Part shown: one piece after another, positions 1-6,467 of the stretch
How the letters are laid out: every line of letters begins with the position of its first letter
Numbering within the stretch: position 1 is the first letter of the stretch
Position numbers and translations under genes: made by a program
Notes under the pieces: generated by a model
The model's input: the letters and a program-made list of their open reading frames with translations, nothing else
Told to the model about the DNA's origin: nothing
The model's database searches: none
Source of the DNA: Bacillota bacterium
GTDB taxonomy: Bacteria > Bacillota > Bacilli > Alicyclobacillales > Alicyclobacillaceae
Assembly (NCBI GenBank): GCA_021820805.1
Contig: JAKADF010000088.1
Location: forward strand, 1 to 9,422
Reading direction: 5' to 3'
Length of the DNA: 9,422 nucleotides

Positions 1-208
1 AAGACTGTTTGGCATCTTCTTGATATACATCTTTCATAAAGTCTGTTGATTCCTGATAAACTTCTTGTTTCATTTGATTGGTCATTGCACCACCGAACAA
101 CATCAGCCCAGCAACATGAGTAATCAAAGCAATAACAAGTACGATCAACAAGGCCACAAGGAATAGAATCAATGGCTTTCTGAATCGTTCACTACTCGGT
201 ATATTGAT
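1..208 (-). CDS. Single-pass membrane protein, 3' end outside the window, possible ATC start
   Basis: An open frame runs leftward off the window edge. It begins with a short basic stretch (NIPSSERFRKP) followed by a strongly hydrophobic helix (about residues 13-35, LILFLVALLIVLVIALI). After that comes a polar, Gln/Glu/Lys-rich region (NQMKQEVYQESTDFMKDVYQ) that is probably extracytoplasmic. The frame has no ATG, GTG or TTG before the membrane helix; the first is a TTG inside it. A good ribosome site (AAGGTGG, 214-220) lies 6 nt before an ATC codon at 206-208, and I chose that as the start. The upstream in-frame stop is TAA just beyond a possible -10 box at 241-246. The family is not recognised. 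It could instead be a gene whose ATG was mutated, or one using the ATA two codons later. The reading frame is well supported; the start is not. Confidence 0.55.
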   Translation of the reverse strand, partial: MNIPSSERFRKPLILFLVALLIVLVIALITHVAGLMLFGGAMTNQMKQEVYQESTDFMKDVYQEDAKQS

Positions 209-240
209 TACAAACCACCTTCTTTTAACTGATATTTCCC

Positions 241-246
241 TTTATA
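241..246 (-). promoter_or_regulatory. Possible -10 box for the partial membrane protein
   Basis: Read leftward the hexamer is TATAAA, five of six matches to the SigA -10 consensus. No convincing TTGACA-like -35 element is visible 16-18 nt upstream. If it is used, the transcript would start near 234 and give a leader of about 26 nt before the ATC at 206-208. That would leave no room for an upstream ATG. Confidence 0.3.
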
Positions 247-321
247 TGAAAGAGGTTATCTGCCCAAACCCTCCACAACAGATGCCAACACATTGAGCAT
301 ATTCATTCAATCCTGCGAGAA

Positions 322-1482
322 TCAACCAAGTCTCCTCCAGCTATGACCACCATCTGTCGTATGATACAAGGAACCGGAATTCATCAAAACCCACCCTGTT
401 GTTAAGGAAATGAAATCTAGTTCCTTAATGTTTTGGAAAGAAATATTTGATGAAATGGACTTCCATCGTCGTCCGCCACTACGGGTGATAAGCAGTTTGG
501 TGCCGTCCGTTACAACTTCCTCGTTCGTTGAAATGATGCTCCACGCTGGAACCATACTACCCCTTGGAAAATCCACTGCATGAGTTGAGGTCCAGGTCTC
601 CCCACCATCGGAAGTATGGTAAAGCATGAAACTCGTTGATGAAGAATGAAATTTGACTGGAAGTACACCTTCCTTAGCTTTAGAGAACTGCGGCGGATAG
701 GATGTGACTTGTGCTGCCATCAAGTTAGTTGGCACTGAGATACCTTGCTTTGTCCACGTATGCCCGCCATCAGTCGTGTGAAACAGATAAACTGTTCCAG
801 AACCGTGTGTCAAACTTCCCGTCAGCCATCCATCGGAGTTATTGTTAAATGTCACACCTGACTTAATCCCAGAGAATGGCAGTGTTGACCCTTTTACTGG
901 GCGCGCTGTCGCGCTTCGATGCCATGTTTGTCCACCATCTATCGTTTGATATGTCACTGCTCCTTCACTACCCATTGCCCCATCTTGCATCAGAGAGAGC
1001 ATTCCATGATTCTTGTCGTAAAAATGCATATAGACGGACGTGACATTGCTGGTCTTCAGTGCATTTTTGGTCCATGTCCTTCCACCGTTAGTCGTGTTGA
1101 ATATAAAGAGCGAATTACTGTCCTTTTCTGTTTGAACGACCCATGCTCGTGACTGATTGTAGCTGTAAAGGACAGGCTGGAAATCTGATCCTTTATGCAG
1201 TTGGACCGGGGTAATGTTTTTCCACGATACCCCACCATTCATGGTATACCAAACTGTACCTGTTCCCGTTCCCCAACCAGTTTTTGCACCTGTCATGCGT
1301 ATCGACGTGAAAGGTTGCCATGGTGACTGTCCCGATGCCGGGGCAGACTTGGCAGACGTTGCTGTATCATTGACTTGTGAATTGTTCGGAGGAGATGTCA
1401 TATAAGTTGTACCGCATCCTGCTAATAAGCCCATGATCGTTAAAGTCAAACCGACAGCGACAAACTTTTTATGTGGTTTCAT
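322..1482 (-). CDS. Secreted lipoprotein with Asp-box/BNR-like beta-propeller repeats
   Basis: A predicted 386-residue lipoprotein. The N-terminus is basic (MKPHKKF) and leads into a hydrophobic segment ending in the lipobox LLAGC. Lipidation would be at Cys23, anchoring the mature protein to the outer face of the membrane. A Ser/Thr/Asn-rich linker follows. The rest carries seven motifs of the form T-x-[DN]-G-G-x-[ST]-W or close to it: MNGGVSW, TNGGRTW, IDGGQTW, TDGGHTW, SDGGETW, RSGGRRW and a C-terminal TDGGHSW. Aromatic-rich strands such as GWLTGS and GWVLMN precede several of them. This matches Asp-box/YCF48-like or sortilin-like propellers, and seven motifs suggest seven blades. The open frame extends to an ATG at 1498-1500, but that ATG overlaps the AGGAGG ribosome site. 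The ATG at 1480-1482, 9 nt after AGGAGG, is the better start. Ligand and function are unknown. It is divergent from the PadR operon. Confidence 0.88.
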   Translation of the reverse strand: MKPHKKFVAVGLTLTIMGLLAGCGTTYMTSPPNNSQVNDTATSAKSAPASGQSPWQPFTSIRMTGAKTGWGTGTGTVWYTMNGGVSWKNITPVQLHKGSDFQPVLYSYNQSRAWVVQTEKDSNSLFIFNTTNGGRTWTKNALKTSNVTSVYMHFYDKNHGMLSLMQDGAMGSEGAVTYQTIDGGQTWHRSATARPVKGSTLPFSGIKSGVTFNNNSDGWLTGSLTHGSGTVYLFHTTDGGHTWTKQGISVPTNLMAAQVTSYPPQFSKAKEGVLPVKFHSSSTSFMLYHTSDGGETWTSTHAVDFPRGSMVPAWSIISTNEEVVTDGTKLLITRSGGRRWKSISSNISFQNIKELDFISLTTGWVLMNSGSLYHTTDGGHSWRRLG

Positions 1483-1491
1483 TTCAAGATG

Positions 1492-1497
1492 CCTCCT
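1492..1497 (-). promoter_or_regulatory. Ribosome binding site that decides the lipoprotein start
   Basis: Read leftward this is AGGAGG, with 9 nt to the ATG at 1480-1482. An in-frame ATG at 1498-1500 immediately precedes it and cannot be served by it, so the six extra residues MRRHLE of the longer frame are probably not translated. Confidence 0.8.
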
Positions 1498-1810
1498 CAT
1501 GTCTTACACAAATACTGACGAAAGGAATTCCTTCAGTGTTTCAGTCGATTGTGTAAAACATAGGAGCCAATACAGGCATGCTGCCCTGTAATGTTATGGT
1601 AGATTGCTGCCCAAATGTTCAACAGTAATCACGCAAACGAACTGAGTATTTATGCAGAACTTCCGATCAGCCCTGACCTACAGCTACTCTTTTTCATTCC
1701 ATTTCTGTGTGTAGAATACCTCAGCCTTAACCACGTTAATAGCCAGTCCCTTTTGTCTGACTATTTTCTTCCCAAAACCCATTGCCTATTGCTATTCAGC
1801 TTGGGATCTA

Positions 1811-1843
1811 ATACATTATACATAGATATACGATGTATCGTAT
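1811..1843. promoter_or_regulatory. Probable PadR operator with 16-bp perfect palindrome
   Basis: Positions 1828-1843 read ATACGATGTATCGTAT, a perfect 7-bp inverted repeat with a 2-bp spacer. ATACAT also occurs at 1811-1816 and 1818-1823. The second copy forms an inverted pair with ATGTAT at 1833-1838. The palindrome ends 10 nt before the GGAGG ribosome site of the PadR gene, a position suited to autorepression. PadR proteins are known to bind AT-rich dyads containing ATGT/ACAT at their own promoters; assigning this site to this repressor is inference. Confidence 0.6.
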
Positions 1844-1853
1844 TCCGAAACAT

Positions 1854-1858
1854 GGAGG
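1854..1858 (+). promoter_or_regulatory. Ribosome binding site that decides the PadR start
   Basis: GGAGG lies 11 nt before the ATG at 1870. No comparable ribosome site precedes the other in-frame start codons further upstream. The ATG at 1852-1854 overlaps this site and so cannot be served by it. Confidence 0.7.
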
Positions 1859-1869
1859 ATATCACTCAG

Positions 1870-2205
1870 ATGAAGATAGATAAAGAGCTGCAAAAGGGAA
1901 GTACTATGACGCTTATTCTTTCCTTGCTAGACCGCCAACCCATGTATGGGTATCAGATGATTAAACAAATCGAGGGTCATTCGGGCGGTATTTTTGTATT
2001 TAAGGAAGGCACTTTGTACCCAATACTCCATGCCCTCGAATCAGACGGCTTGGTTACATCCTCCTGGGACGACACAGTGAGTGGTCGAAAACGAAAATAC
2101 TATTCCATTACCGGCTCAGGTAAGGCGCGCTTGTCAGAAAAGAAAAATGAATGGATTCTTTTTAAAGCTGCAGTTGATCACGTTATCGGGGAGGGCAACT
2201 TATGA
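1870..2205 (+). CDS. PadR-family transcriptional repressor
   Basis: A 111-residue protein, the usual length for short (subfamily 2) PadR regulators. The N-terminal winged helix-turn-helix is clear: ELQKGSTMTLILSLLDRQPMYGYQMIKQIE, then FKEGTLYPILHALESDGLV as the recognition region, and GRKRKYYSIT as the beta wing. A short C-terminal helix (EKKNEWILFKAAVDHVIG) would form the dimer interface. It is expected to act in the cytoplasm as a dimer that represses its own operon. The start at 1870 is chosen over the frame opening at 1615 because of the GGAGG site and the family length. The stop overlaps the next gene's ATG (ATGA), so the two are translationally coupled. PadR genes of this kind are commonly followed by a HAAS-domain membrane protein, as here. 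The inducing signal is unknown. Confidence 0.93.
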   Translation: MKIDKELQKGSTMTLILSLLDRQPMYGYQMIKQIEGHSGGIFVFKEGTLYPILHALESDGLVTSSWDDTVSGRKRKYYSITGSGKARLSEKKNEWILFKAAVDHVIGEGNL

Positions 2206-3548
2206 ATTTTGAGCACAAAAATCATGCGATTGAGCTGTACATAGACGCAGTTTGCGAACAAATCCGGCATAAAGAAATCCTCCCCGACATTCGGGCGGAA
2301 CTCCAGGCTCACTTTGACGACTTGCTGGACGAATATGCATCTTCCAACAAACCTGAATCAGAATCCATTCAAGACGCAATTCGACAGATGGGAGACCCAG
2401 CAGATGTTGGAATCCGACTCAACAAAGTCCATAAGAATAGCGTAGATTGGTTCTTCGTGTTCTTCTTCGTTGCATTATCGACTGCAGGCATCATGGCGCA
2501 AGCTTCCGTCTTACTTAGTGGCGATATATCAATCCTTCATGGTGAGCCTCTCACGGTGTGGCTTGTTCCAGAATTCATCGGTATCGCACTTGGATTATGG
2601 TTGTTTTTAAAGGACTATCGAATGGTTCGGTCCATAGGCAAAGCACTTTACTTTCTTACTGCAGTGCTAATGATTATTACCATTATTGTTGGAGTCCATA
2701 TTGACGGTGTCATGTATCTGATGCTGTACAAATATCCCTTGGATGTCTTCGGACTTAGTCCATTCTTGCTGCTTATCGGGTTGACAAGTATATTCACGGA
2801 AATGGATTGGAGTCGCATTTCATCAATCCCAAAAACTTTCGGATATCTCGTCGTTCCGGTCGTTTTGTTCCACGGGGGTAATGCCAACGCACATAGTATT
2901 GAGTTCGTGATTGCGTTCTTTGGTGTTATGCTCGCTAGTCAACCGGGTATCAAGAAGCTTTTGGGGATTACCTTACCTACGCTTGCACTCGGGTTGGCAG
3001 TATTCGTCTTTCAAATGACGCGAGGACCACACTATATCTTCCTGAAATTAACGGGATTCTGGCACCCACAAAACCAATCACAAGGTTTTGGTTATTGGTA
3101 TGTGCAAGCCCAAAAAGCCGTTAGTTCCGCGAATGTATGGGGGCATGGCTTCGCAAGCTCTAACTGGCGTCTACCTGGTAGCGGACTACAACTTACATTT
3201 AACTATTTGCTGTATGCATTTGGCTGGGCTGGAGCGGTTATTGTTCTCACCTTCGTGTTAGGGCTTTTGTACAGAATAACAAGGACACTTCAAGTTTCAA
3301 GAGACCGCTACAGCACGATTCTGAGTACGGGAATTGTGACTTTATTCTCCTTCAAGCTCCTTTACTCCATCGTAATGGGCTTTGGGGTCATTCCGATTAT
3401 AGGTATTCACATGCCGTTGGTCAGCCCAGATCCTGGTGAGTTTGCTATCGAAATGGCTGTCGTTGGGTTACTGATGAATATATACAAGATGAAGAACCGC
3501 ATCTCTGTGTCGCCTCCCAGCAATGAGAGCGGGGTAACACCCGTATGA
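2202..3548 (+). CDS. HAAS-domain plus SEDS (FtsW/RodA/SpoVE-like) membrane protein, catalytic Asp apparently absent
   Basis: The protein has 448 residues. Residues about 1-80 form a cytoplasmic helical domain of the HAAS/permease-prefix type (HFDDLLDEY, then AIRQMGDPADVG and LNKVH). Residues about 82-430 carry some nine or ten hydrophobic segments with SEDS landmarks. These are FWHPQNQSQGFGYWYVQAQKA (287-306 core), GHGFASSNWRLP (314-325), LLYAFGWAGA (336-345), and GVIPIIGIHMPLVS followed by VVGLLMNIY near the C-terminus. SEDS proteins polymerise peptidoglycan glycan strands from lipid II. In the loop where they read LPxxxTDFIF, with an essential Asp, this protein reads LPGSGLQLTF, placing Gln330 at the Asp position. 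It may therefore be a non-polymerising or regulatory paralogue. The start is fixed by GGGGAGG (2188-2194) and the ATGA overlap with padR. The last codons overlap the next small ORF in the same way. Confidence 0.85.
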   Translation: MNFEHKNHAIELYIDAVCEQIRHKEILPDIRAELQAHFDDLLDEYASSNKPESESIQDAIRQMGDPADVGIRLNKVHKNSVDWFFVFFFVALSTAGIMAQASVLLSGDISILHGEPLTVWLVPEFIGIALGLWLFLKDYRMVRSIGKALYFLTAVLMIITIIVGVHIDGVMYLMLYKYPLDVFGLSPFLLLIGLTSIFTEMDWSRISSIPKTFGYLVVPVVLFHGGNANAHSIEFVIAFFGVMLASQPGIKKLLGITLPTLALGLAVFVFQMTRGPHYIFLKLTGFWHPQNQSQGFGYWYVQAQKAVSSANVWGHGFASSNWRLPGSGLQLTFNYLLYAFGWAGAVIVLTFVLGLLYRITRTLQVSRDRYSTILSTGIVTLFSFKLLYSIVMGFGVIPIIGIHMPLVSPDPGEFAIEMAVVGLLMNIYKMKNRISVSPPSNESGVTPV

Positions 3549-3622
3549 TTGCAGTGATTACGGTCATTGCCCTGCTGATTTTGAGCCTAACGTTTACCGC
3601 TCTACACCAAGATGATCGGTAA
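3545..3622 (+). CDS. 25-residue hydrophobic micropeptide overlapping the SEDS gene
   Basis: An ATG at 3545-3547 overlaps the TGA of the SEDS gene by 4 nt, the same ATGA junction seen between the first two genes of the operon. The ORF encodes 25 residues: MIAVITVIALLILSLTFTAL followed by a short polar tail HQDDR. That is one predicted membrane helix with a charged end. GGGG at about 3530-3534 is a weak ribosome site, so re-initiation or coupling from the SEDS gene is more likely. Small single-helix proteins in operons with membrane enzymes are often subunits or stabilisers, so a role as SEDS partner is plausible but unproven. It may also be a chance ORF. No clear terminator follows; 3623-3787 shows no further gene. 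Confidence 0.5.
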   Translation: MIAVITVIALLILSLTFTALHQDDR

Positions 3623-3669
3623 GGCTATTAACTATCGATATAATCACAAAAATACGGGGGCTCCATTTT

Positions 3670-3684
3670 TGAACACTTCTGCCC
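3670..3684. repeat. 15-bp direct repeat, copy 1
   Basis: Exact match to 7569-7583. It lies in the 165-bp convergent gap between the plus-strand micropeptide ORF and the minus-strand DUF2007-like gene. The flanks of the two copies do not match. Confidence 0.55.
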
Positions 3685-3787
3685 TGATGCGCAATAACGG
3701 CTGACGGGCAAAGTCCACATATTCATACACGACATGCTGACCCAGGGATATAGGATTAAAACCCACTATAGTTCAACAACAAACAAT

Positions 3788-4042
3788 TTACGGTCTTTCT
3801 ATTGCTTCATGGGCTTTGTGCTCGTCTTCAACACGAACGTATATTTCATACTCTGCTTGTTGACGACCCCAACCCATGCCGCGAGTTGAAGTTCCATAAA
3901 TGCCTTTAATCTTTGTCTTATGGAATATTCCCTCCGCTCGTAGTTTACCGTTGATCCGCATACATTCATCGTCACTTAAAGCTATACGAATGAGCGTGTA
4001 TTTGCTTCTAAAGAGAGAACTGCTAAGGGAACGGAAATTCAC
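3788..4042 (-). CDS. Small DUF2007-like protein
   Basis: A predicted 84-residue soluble protein starting at GTG 4040-4042. The frame could be extended to TTG 4064-4066. However, GGAGGTGAT, a near-perfect match to the 16S 3' end, sits at 4046-4054 and points to the GTG. The sequence has an N-terminal strand (KYTLIRIAL), a helix (DDECMRINGKLRAEGI), a turn rich in Gly/Arg/Trp (GTSTRGMGWGRQQ) and a second strand-helix pair (EYEIYVRVEDEHKAHEAIE). This is the ferredoxin-like layout of DUF2007-type putative signal-transducing proteins, a family without firm function. The family call rests on pattern only. It lies 102 nt downstream of the broken flippase gene on the same strand. Its own promoter was not identified. 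Confidence 0.68.
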   Translation of the reverse strand: MNFRSLSSSLFRSKYTLIRIALSDDECMRINGKLRAEGIFHKTKIKGIYGTSTRGMGWGRQQAEYEIYVRVEDEHKAHEAIERP

Positions 4043-4045
4043 ACT

Positions 4046-4054
4046 ATCACCTCC
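4046..4054 (-). promoter_or_regulatory. Strong ribosome binding site that decides a GTG start
   Basis: Read leftward this is GGAGGTGAT, a full-length match to the anti-Shine-Dalgarno complement, 3 nt before the GTG at 4040-4042 (7 nt from the GGAGG core). It overrides the upstream in-frame TTG at 4064-4066. Confidence 0.75.
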
Positions 4055-4144
4055 ATCCAACTGCAAAGAGACTCGCTATGTCTTACTTCTGTCCATAAGC
4101 GACACAACATTTCTGCACATTCCCAGTACAAAAGAACTCGAACA

Positions 4145-5469
4145 TTAGCTACGGTGTAATATCCGGCGGAAATTTCTCAGATCTTCAATGTTGAATAGAA
4201 TCAACCCCAAGAATGAACGTTTTGTCTGAGACGTGTAATAAACGATTGATGTAACTAGTGCGATTATGTATGCGATCGAAGACGCTATAGCTCCACCATT
4301 CATTCCAAGTCTCGGGATTAGAACCCAACACGTTAAAATGTTCACTGTGACACACATACCCTGCATGTACATCGGATACTTCACTTTACCTAACTGATCG
4401 GTAAAAAACTGTGTCAGTACCCCTGTTGCACCATACGCTACAGTCCCGATTAACAGGATTTTAAATGGAGTAATTGATGGAGCAAACTTGTGACTGTACA
4501 AGACAGGAATAAGGGGAGCACAAAAGTACATAATCACTCCACCGAAGATTAAAAACCATAATGAAAAGCGAAATGTGCGTTCCGTAAGTTTAATCGAACG
4601 TTCTCGCTCCTCGCTTGCGATACTGCTGTACACGATAAGCGAAAGGCTTTGGGACACCTGCCATAGCAGCTCGGAAATGGACACGGCATTTCCATACCAC
4701 CCAGTTTGGGTTGGGTTGTGAGTCCTTCAACCATATAGAAGTCTCCACGGTAATTGAGATTCGTCAATACGTTTTGTGCCCCTACGCGATTACCATATGG
4801 GAGCATCAATGCATTGAGCGACTCGTCTTTCCTGGGGCGAACGGAGATGTACGCTACCCGCCTCGTTGCGAATCCAGCACAAAGTGCGGCTATAAAATAG
4901 GATAGCATGTACGACGACAACGTAATTGTAAGTGCGTCATGCGCCAGGTAGGTCGGCTTTACGATGTGTAGAATCAGAAGCGCTGCGCAAAACACCATAA
5001 ACGACATTGGTTGAATCAGGTTTAGCCGATTCAATAAATCAATCTAGTTTAGTGCCTGTAACAAACGCGTGGCATAAGAAAATATCATTGCAAAAGGCAT
5101 CGCGCAAAGGATGAAGATTATCTGAAACCATTGAGGGTGTTGGAAAACAAGAAAAACTGTAATGACAAGCAGTGCCATAATTCCCGCAGTCACTAACGCG
5201 ATATGTTGAGACGCATTACTCACAAGTTTCTGTCGATCCAATTTGAGCCTATTCAGACCGTAATTAAAGAAATTGGCGTACCCTGAAAAGAACGAGTTCA
5301 CTAGTATGAGGGTGATCCCAACACTGTTGTATGTTCCACGTTCAGCAACTGTAAGGAGATGAGCCGTGAAAATCCCAACCGCAAAGGATACGCCAGATGT
5401 TCCGACTTTATAGAGAATAGTTCGTATTAAACGTGCAAAAACTCCCGACTGCGCTTGAGTTATTTTCAT
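4145..5469 (-). pseudogene. Broken polysaccharide flippase (Wzx/MATE-like exporter)
   Basis: Three consecutive leftward frames make one multi-pass membrane protein of about 440 residues if repaired. The N-terminal part (5469-5047, MKITQAQSGVFARLIRTIL) has the GTSGVSFAVGIFTAHLL and ERGTYNSVGI features of O-antigen/teichuronic acid flippases. It is stopped by TAG at 5044-5046, and the same frame continues at once as IDLLNRLNLIQPM. Near 4700-4702 the frame shifts. QPKLG in one frame is continued by WYGNAVSISELLWQV in the next, which one missing base in the GGG run would restore. The C-terminal part (to 4145) holds five or so membrane helices with PLIPVLYSHKF and MNGGAIASSIAYI. The total length, 3n+2, agrees with a single-base loss. 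The ATG at 5467-5469 is the only start possible after an upstream in-frame stop. Intact homologues flip lipid-linked glycans. Sequencing error could explain the shift, but less easily the TAG. Confidence 0.82.
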
Positions 5470-5503
5470 ATGCAGAGTATATCATGGTCTCAATTTTAGG
5501 CTG

Positions 5504-5635
5504 AACAGTGTTTTCCTCTTCTTCAGTTAAACTGCCCGATTGCGACACTACGGTACTACATTTAATGATGAATATTCATGCAGAAGATGATAGATCTGCT
5601 TTAAATACTCTTGCTCCTGTTTAACAAACACTGTT
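5504..5635. repeat. 10-bp inverted repeat flanking 112 bp of intergenic DNA
   Basis: AACAGTGTTT at 5504-5513 is repeated in inverted orientation as AAACACTGTT at 5626-5635. The pair encloses most of the gap between the two broken genes. The right arm overlaps the stop codon of the upstream leftward gene. No transposase or target-site duplication is seen. It may be chance or a weak remnant element. Confidence 0.35.
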
Positions 5636-6465
5636 ATCTGCTTATGATTTTTCCGTTCTTGTCGTATGCAATAATCTTGACAATCTGGATTGATGGCAAA
5701 TTGTTCGAACCATATGGAAAGAATGATGTCATTGTGTACGACGAGAAGTAGAGAATCCAATACGGCGAATTCCATAAGCGATGAAACGTAAATGGAATCT
5801 CATTTTGGCTGTAGTTTTCTAGGTGCTCGTACCCTATTACTGCTTCAGCAGTGGTTCCCGTTTCCAGTACAGGATTTCTAATTTCAAAAAATCCTGGATT
5901 CGATATGGCATGCTCATTTGTATGTCCCGTCGGAGCAGTGAAGTTCTTCGATGTAAATGCTGTTACAGGCCGAGCAACCCACTGTCCTTTCTGGTTTTGT
6001 ACTGTAAAGTACACATAATAGGACCTATTGGATGACTTGCCTAACAGATACGCACCGCCGTCATAGTATTCGACGGGTTGTGACGACAGTACAACATCCT
6101 TGTTGTCTTTCGGATATTGCTTTATATAAGCCATCACAGCTTTTTGGGGTGTATTAACGTTGAAATGGTTTTGGAGTAACATTGACCCGAGTACCACCAC
6201 CACGACACCTAGAACCACTGCAAATAGACGTCAGAACCCATTGACGATTTAGTTTGGGAGATGAAGATTGTCGTACAGGTTCACGGAGTTCGTGTTCATT
6301 GAACCACTGAAATTCGCCACTTTTTAGCTCCACCTGGTATCTTACCAATTGCTCTGTAGCCACGGGATTCCCTTGTACTACTTGATAATCAGTTATGACC
6401 ACCATCTCACCAAAATGGCTATCATCTCGTATGATTTGAACCTTTGCTCCTAGTGAAAACTGAAT
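5634..6465 (-). pseudogene. Frameshifted membrane protein with N-terminal cytoplasmic domain, apparent ATT start
   Basis: Two leftward frames form one protein of about 277 residues if repaired. The first (from 6465) gives a small beta-rich domain (LGAKVQIIRDDSHFGEMVV, TEQLVRYQVELKSGEFQWFNEHEL) resembling an SH3/KOW-like fold; it may be cytoplasmic. After KLNRQWVL, near 6231, the frame shifts by one base to RLFAVVLGVVVVVLGSMLL, a perfect membrane helix. The remainder is an extracytoplasmic domain of about 180 residues ending DKNGKIISR. The length, 3n+1, fits a single inserted base. The first frame has no ATG before the conserved-looking start of the domain; the first ATG is at 6403-6405, residue 21, without a ribosome site. 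AGGGGTGG lies 6 nt before ATT 6463-6465. No family is recognised. A real loss of function or a sequencing error are both possible. Confidence 0.62.
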
Positions 6466-6467
6466 GT

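Larger units (their letters stand above)
1483..1869. other. Divergent 387-bp intergenic region between lipoprotein and PadR operon
   Basis: No gene is supported here. A plus-strand open frame runs from 1615 into the PadR gene, but its first part does not resemble PadR and lacks a ribosome site. The region must carry promoters for both directions, yet no convincing -35/-10 pair is visible. It holds a 6-bp inverted repeat TACAGG/CCTGTA (1571-1576 and 1585-1590, 8-nt loop). Near its right end is a 16-bp palindrome with additional ATACAT half-sites, described separately. Confidence 0.6.

Noticed and set aside
1498..1500. Upstream ATG for the lipoprotein
   Set aside because: It abuts the AGGAGG ribosome site, which is placed correctly for the ATG at 1480-1482; the extra residues would precede the signal peptide without purpose.
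1571..1590. TACAGG/CCTGTA inverted repeat as a regulatory site
   Set aside because: Only 6 bp, with no promoter element next to it; kept as a note in the intergenic description only.
1615..1869. N-terminal extension of the PadR protein by 85 residues
   Set aside because: The extension has no PadR similarity, no ribosome site at its ATG, and overlaps the probable operator. GGAGG before 1870 and the usual family length favour the short form.
3633..3640. TATCGATA palindrome as a second PadR operator
   Set aside because: It does not match the 16-bp dyad, sits after the operon, and an 8-bp AT-rich palindrome is easily found by chance.
3682..3711. Hairpin GCCC...GGGC as terminator for the plus-strand operon
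   Set aside because: Only four or five pairs close a long mismatched loop and there is no T-run after it.
5476..5481. TATACT -10 box making the flippase transcript leaderless
   Set aside because: The position would fit a start at the ATG, but there is no matching -35 element and the gene is broken, so it cannot be supported.
5548..5775. 75-residue leftward frame
   Set aside because: Most of it lies in another frame over the coherent C-terminus of the 5634-6465 gene. It has no ribosome site or domain.
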